Of a stretch of DNA of 8,952 bases, positions 8,194 to 8,952 are shown in pieces. How positions within the stretch are numbered: position 1 is the stretch's first letter; each line of letters begins with the position of its first letter. The DNA comes from an uncultured Opitutia bacterium (GTDB taxonomy: Bacteria; Verrucomicrobiota; Verrucomicrobiia; Opitutales; Opitutaceae): contig CAJAFD010000278.1 in the NCBI GenBank assembly GCA_903938935.1, positions 1-8,952 on the forward strand. The letters are read 5' to 3'. The notes beneath the pieces are model-generated. The model saw nothing but the letters and a program-made list of their open reading frames with translations. It was not told where the DNA came from and ran no database searches. A program made the translations under genes and the position numbers.

Positions 8194-8316
8194 TCGCGGC
8201 ACGGCGCGGGCTGCGCGCGTCTGCGTACGCCGTGGCGGTGACGGAGGCTCGTCGGGCGTTGACGGTTTTATTTTCGAACTCTTGCCAACGAACGTTTTTC
8301 GGTTGGTTTCATAGTT

Positions 8317-8952
8317 ATGCCCCTACCCCTTGCGGCGATTGTTCCGCGCACCCTCGACGTCGTTGATTACATTTTGTTGGCCGTTTATTTCGCGGTGAAT
8401 CTCGGCATCGGCTGGTGGTGCTCGCGCCGCAAGCAGTCGAGTGGTTCATTTTTCCTCGGCGGCGGGCGCGTGGCGCCGTGGGCGATGGCGGTGAGTTTCT
8501 TCGCGACGAGTACGAGCAGCATCAGTTTCATGGCGTTACCGGCGATGAGTTATTCGACGGATTGGATGGCCTACGGGTCGTCGCCGGCCCAAGCGTTTGC
8601 GGGCATTTTGGTGGGCTTTGTTTTTGTGGGGCTGCTGCGGAAACTCAATCTCACGACGGTGTTTGGCTATCTCGATCAACGGTTCGATCATCGCGTACGA
8701 TTGCTGGGCGCGGGTTTGGCGGTGTTGTTGAAGGTATGCGGACGCATGAGCGTGGTGATGCTGTTGCCGGCGCTGGCGCTTTCCACGGTGACGGGGCTTA
8801 ACGTCTACCTGAGTATTTTGGTGATGGGTATCGTGACGACGATCTATGCGATTCCGGCTTATTATGTGATTGCTTCGGCGGAATGTTCAGCGAATTTATC
8901 CCGTTTCGATGGCGTGCGCTATGGCTACCGTTGTGAAAATCCTAAGGATTTG
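8317..8952 (+). CDS. Sodium:solute symporter (SSS family), N-terminal part, frame running into GatA-like sequence
   Basis: Residues 1-177 are the N-terminal part of an SSS (SLC5-type) transporter, an inner-membrane protein that imports sugars or other organic solutes with sodium. Membrane segments are visible at about 16-34, 53-75, 92-107, 129-157 and 162-177. The family's first-loop signature is present as SFFLGGGRVAPWAMAVSFFA (44-63), followed by Ser/Thr-rich STSSISFMALPA, which in this family lies near the sodium site. The ATG at 8317 is the natural start because it precedes the first membrane helix at the usual distance; no Shine-Dalgarno is visible. At VTTIY (173-177) an SSS protein should continue with a Gly-Gly turn and a WTDVxQ helix. 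Instead the frame changes to GatA-like sequence with no stop or frameshift. The frame is open at the window end. Substrate cannot be inferred. Confidence 0.85.
   Translation, partial: MPLPLAAIVPRTLDVVDYILLAVYFAVNLGIGWWCSRRKQSSGSFFLGGGRVAPWAMAVSFFATSTSSISFMALPAMSYSTDWMAYGSSPAQAFAGILVGFVFVGLLRKLNLTTVFGYLDQRFDHRVRLLGAGLAVLLKVCGRMSVVMLLPALALSTVTGLNVYLSILVMGIVTTIYAIPAYYVIASAECSANLSRFDGVRYGYRCENPKDL
8848..8952 (+). pseudogene. gatA: GatA (tRNA-dependent amidotransferase subunit A) internal fragment joined in frame to the symporter
   Basis: The last 35 codons read AIPAYYVIASAECSANLSRF, then DGVRYGYRCENPKDL. This matches a diagnostic block of GatA, the glutamine amidase subunit of GatCAB that converts Glu-tRNA(Gln) or Asp-tRNA(Asn) to the correct aminoacyl-tRNA. 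GatA proteins carry a YY..(S/A)xAExSxNLARxDGVRYG segment at about two thirds of their length, after the Lys-Ser-Ser catalytic residues. Those catalytic residues are absent here, so this is a fragment with no amidase site, although the rest of GatA may continue beyond the window. GC is about 46% over 8881-8952 by direct count, and TTA, TCA, TGT and CCT codons appear, unlike the neighbouring genes. The join lies within a few bases of 8848. An assembly chimera is the simplest explanation; a recombination between two genes is the alternative. Confidence 0.8.

Noticed and set aside
8200..8234. 7-bp inverted repeat CACGGCG / CGCCGTG after the secreted protein gene
   Set aside because: It has a 21-base loop and no T-run, so it is not a convincing terminator in such GC-rich sequence.
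8259..8287. TTGACG (8259-8264) as a -35 box for the symporter
   Set aside because: The -35 is good but at 16-18 bases spacing no sequence resembling TATAAT follows, so a promoter is not supported.
8285..8306. Short hairpin CCAACGAA / TTCG-G-TTGG before the symporter start
   Set aside because: The stem is 8 bp with a bulge and is followed by only three T; it could be a weak terminator or leader structure but is not distinct from chance.

Overview
This is a GC-rich bacterial window, apart from one AT-rich gap, with densely packed genes and almost no recognisable Shine-Dalgarno sequences. The gene set and protein style (an MlaE/MlaF/MlaD lipid-transport operon, a secreted toroid-like protein and an SSS symporter) suggest a Verrucomicrobiota bacterium, perhaps Opitutaceae. 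That placement rests on general resemblance only and was not tested by a search.

Layout. Bases 1-1163 (+) hold argininosuccinate synthase (argG) without its N-terminus. A strong bidirectional hairpin terminator (1213-1250) separates it from a convergent minus-strand operon. That operon runs, in transcription order, from an unrecognised exported 500-residue protein built of about 17 Trp-Pro/aromatic repeats (5378-3876), to mlaE permease (3874-3122), mlaF ATPase (3125-2310) and mlaD MCE protein (2271-1279). The first three genes are joined by a 1-base gap and a 4-base GTGA overlap, so they are almost certainly one transcript. The repeat protein is therefore a candidate unknown partner of the Mla-type phospholipid transporter.

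An AT-rich divergent intergenic region (5379-5742) separates this operon from a plus-strand run: rsmD (16S rRNA guanine-N2 methyltransferase, best start 5743), a 608-residue secreted protein that looks like an alpha/alpha-toroid plus beta-sheet enzyme of unknown specificity (6367-8193), and the start of a sodium:solute symporter (8317 onward). The last two could form a small polysaccharide or oligosaccharide use locus, which is inference.

The most striking anomaly is at the right edge. From about 8848 the symporter reading frame passes without interruption into sequence that reads as the middle of GatA, the amidase subunit of the tRNA-dependent amidotransferase. This is either a chimeric assembly join or a real gene rearrangement. 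An artefact is more likely, but it should be checked before anything to its right is trusted.
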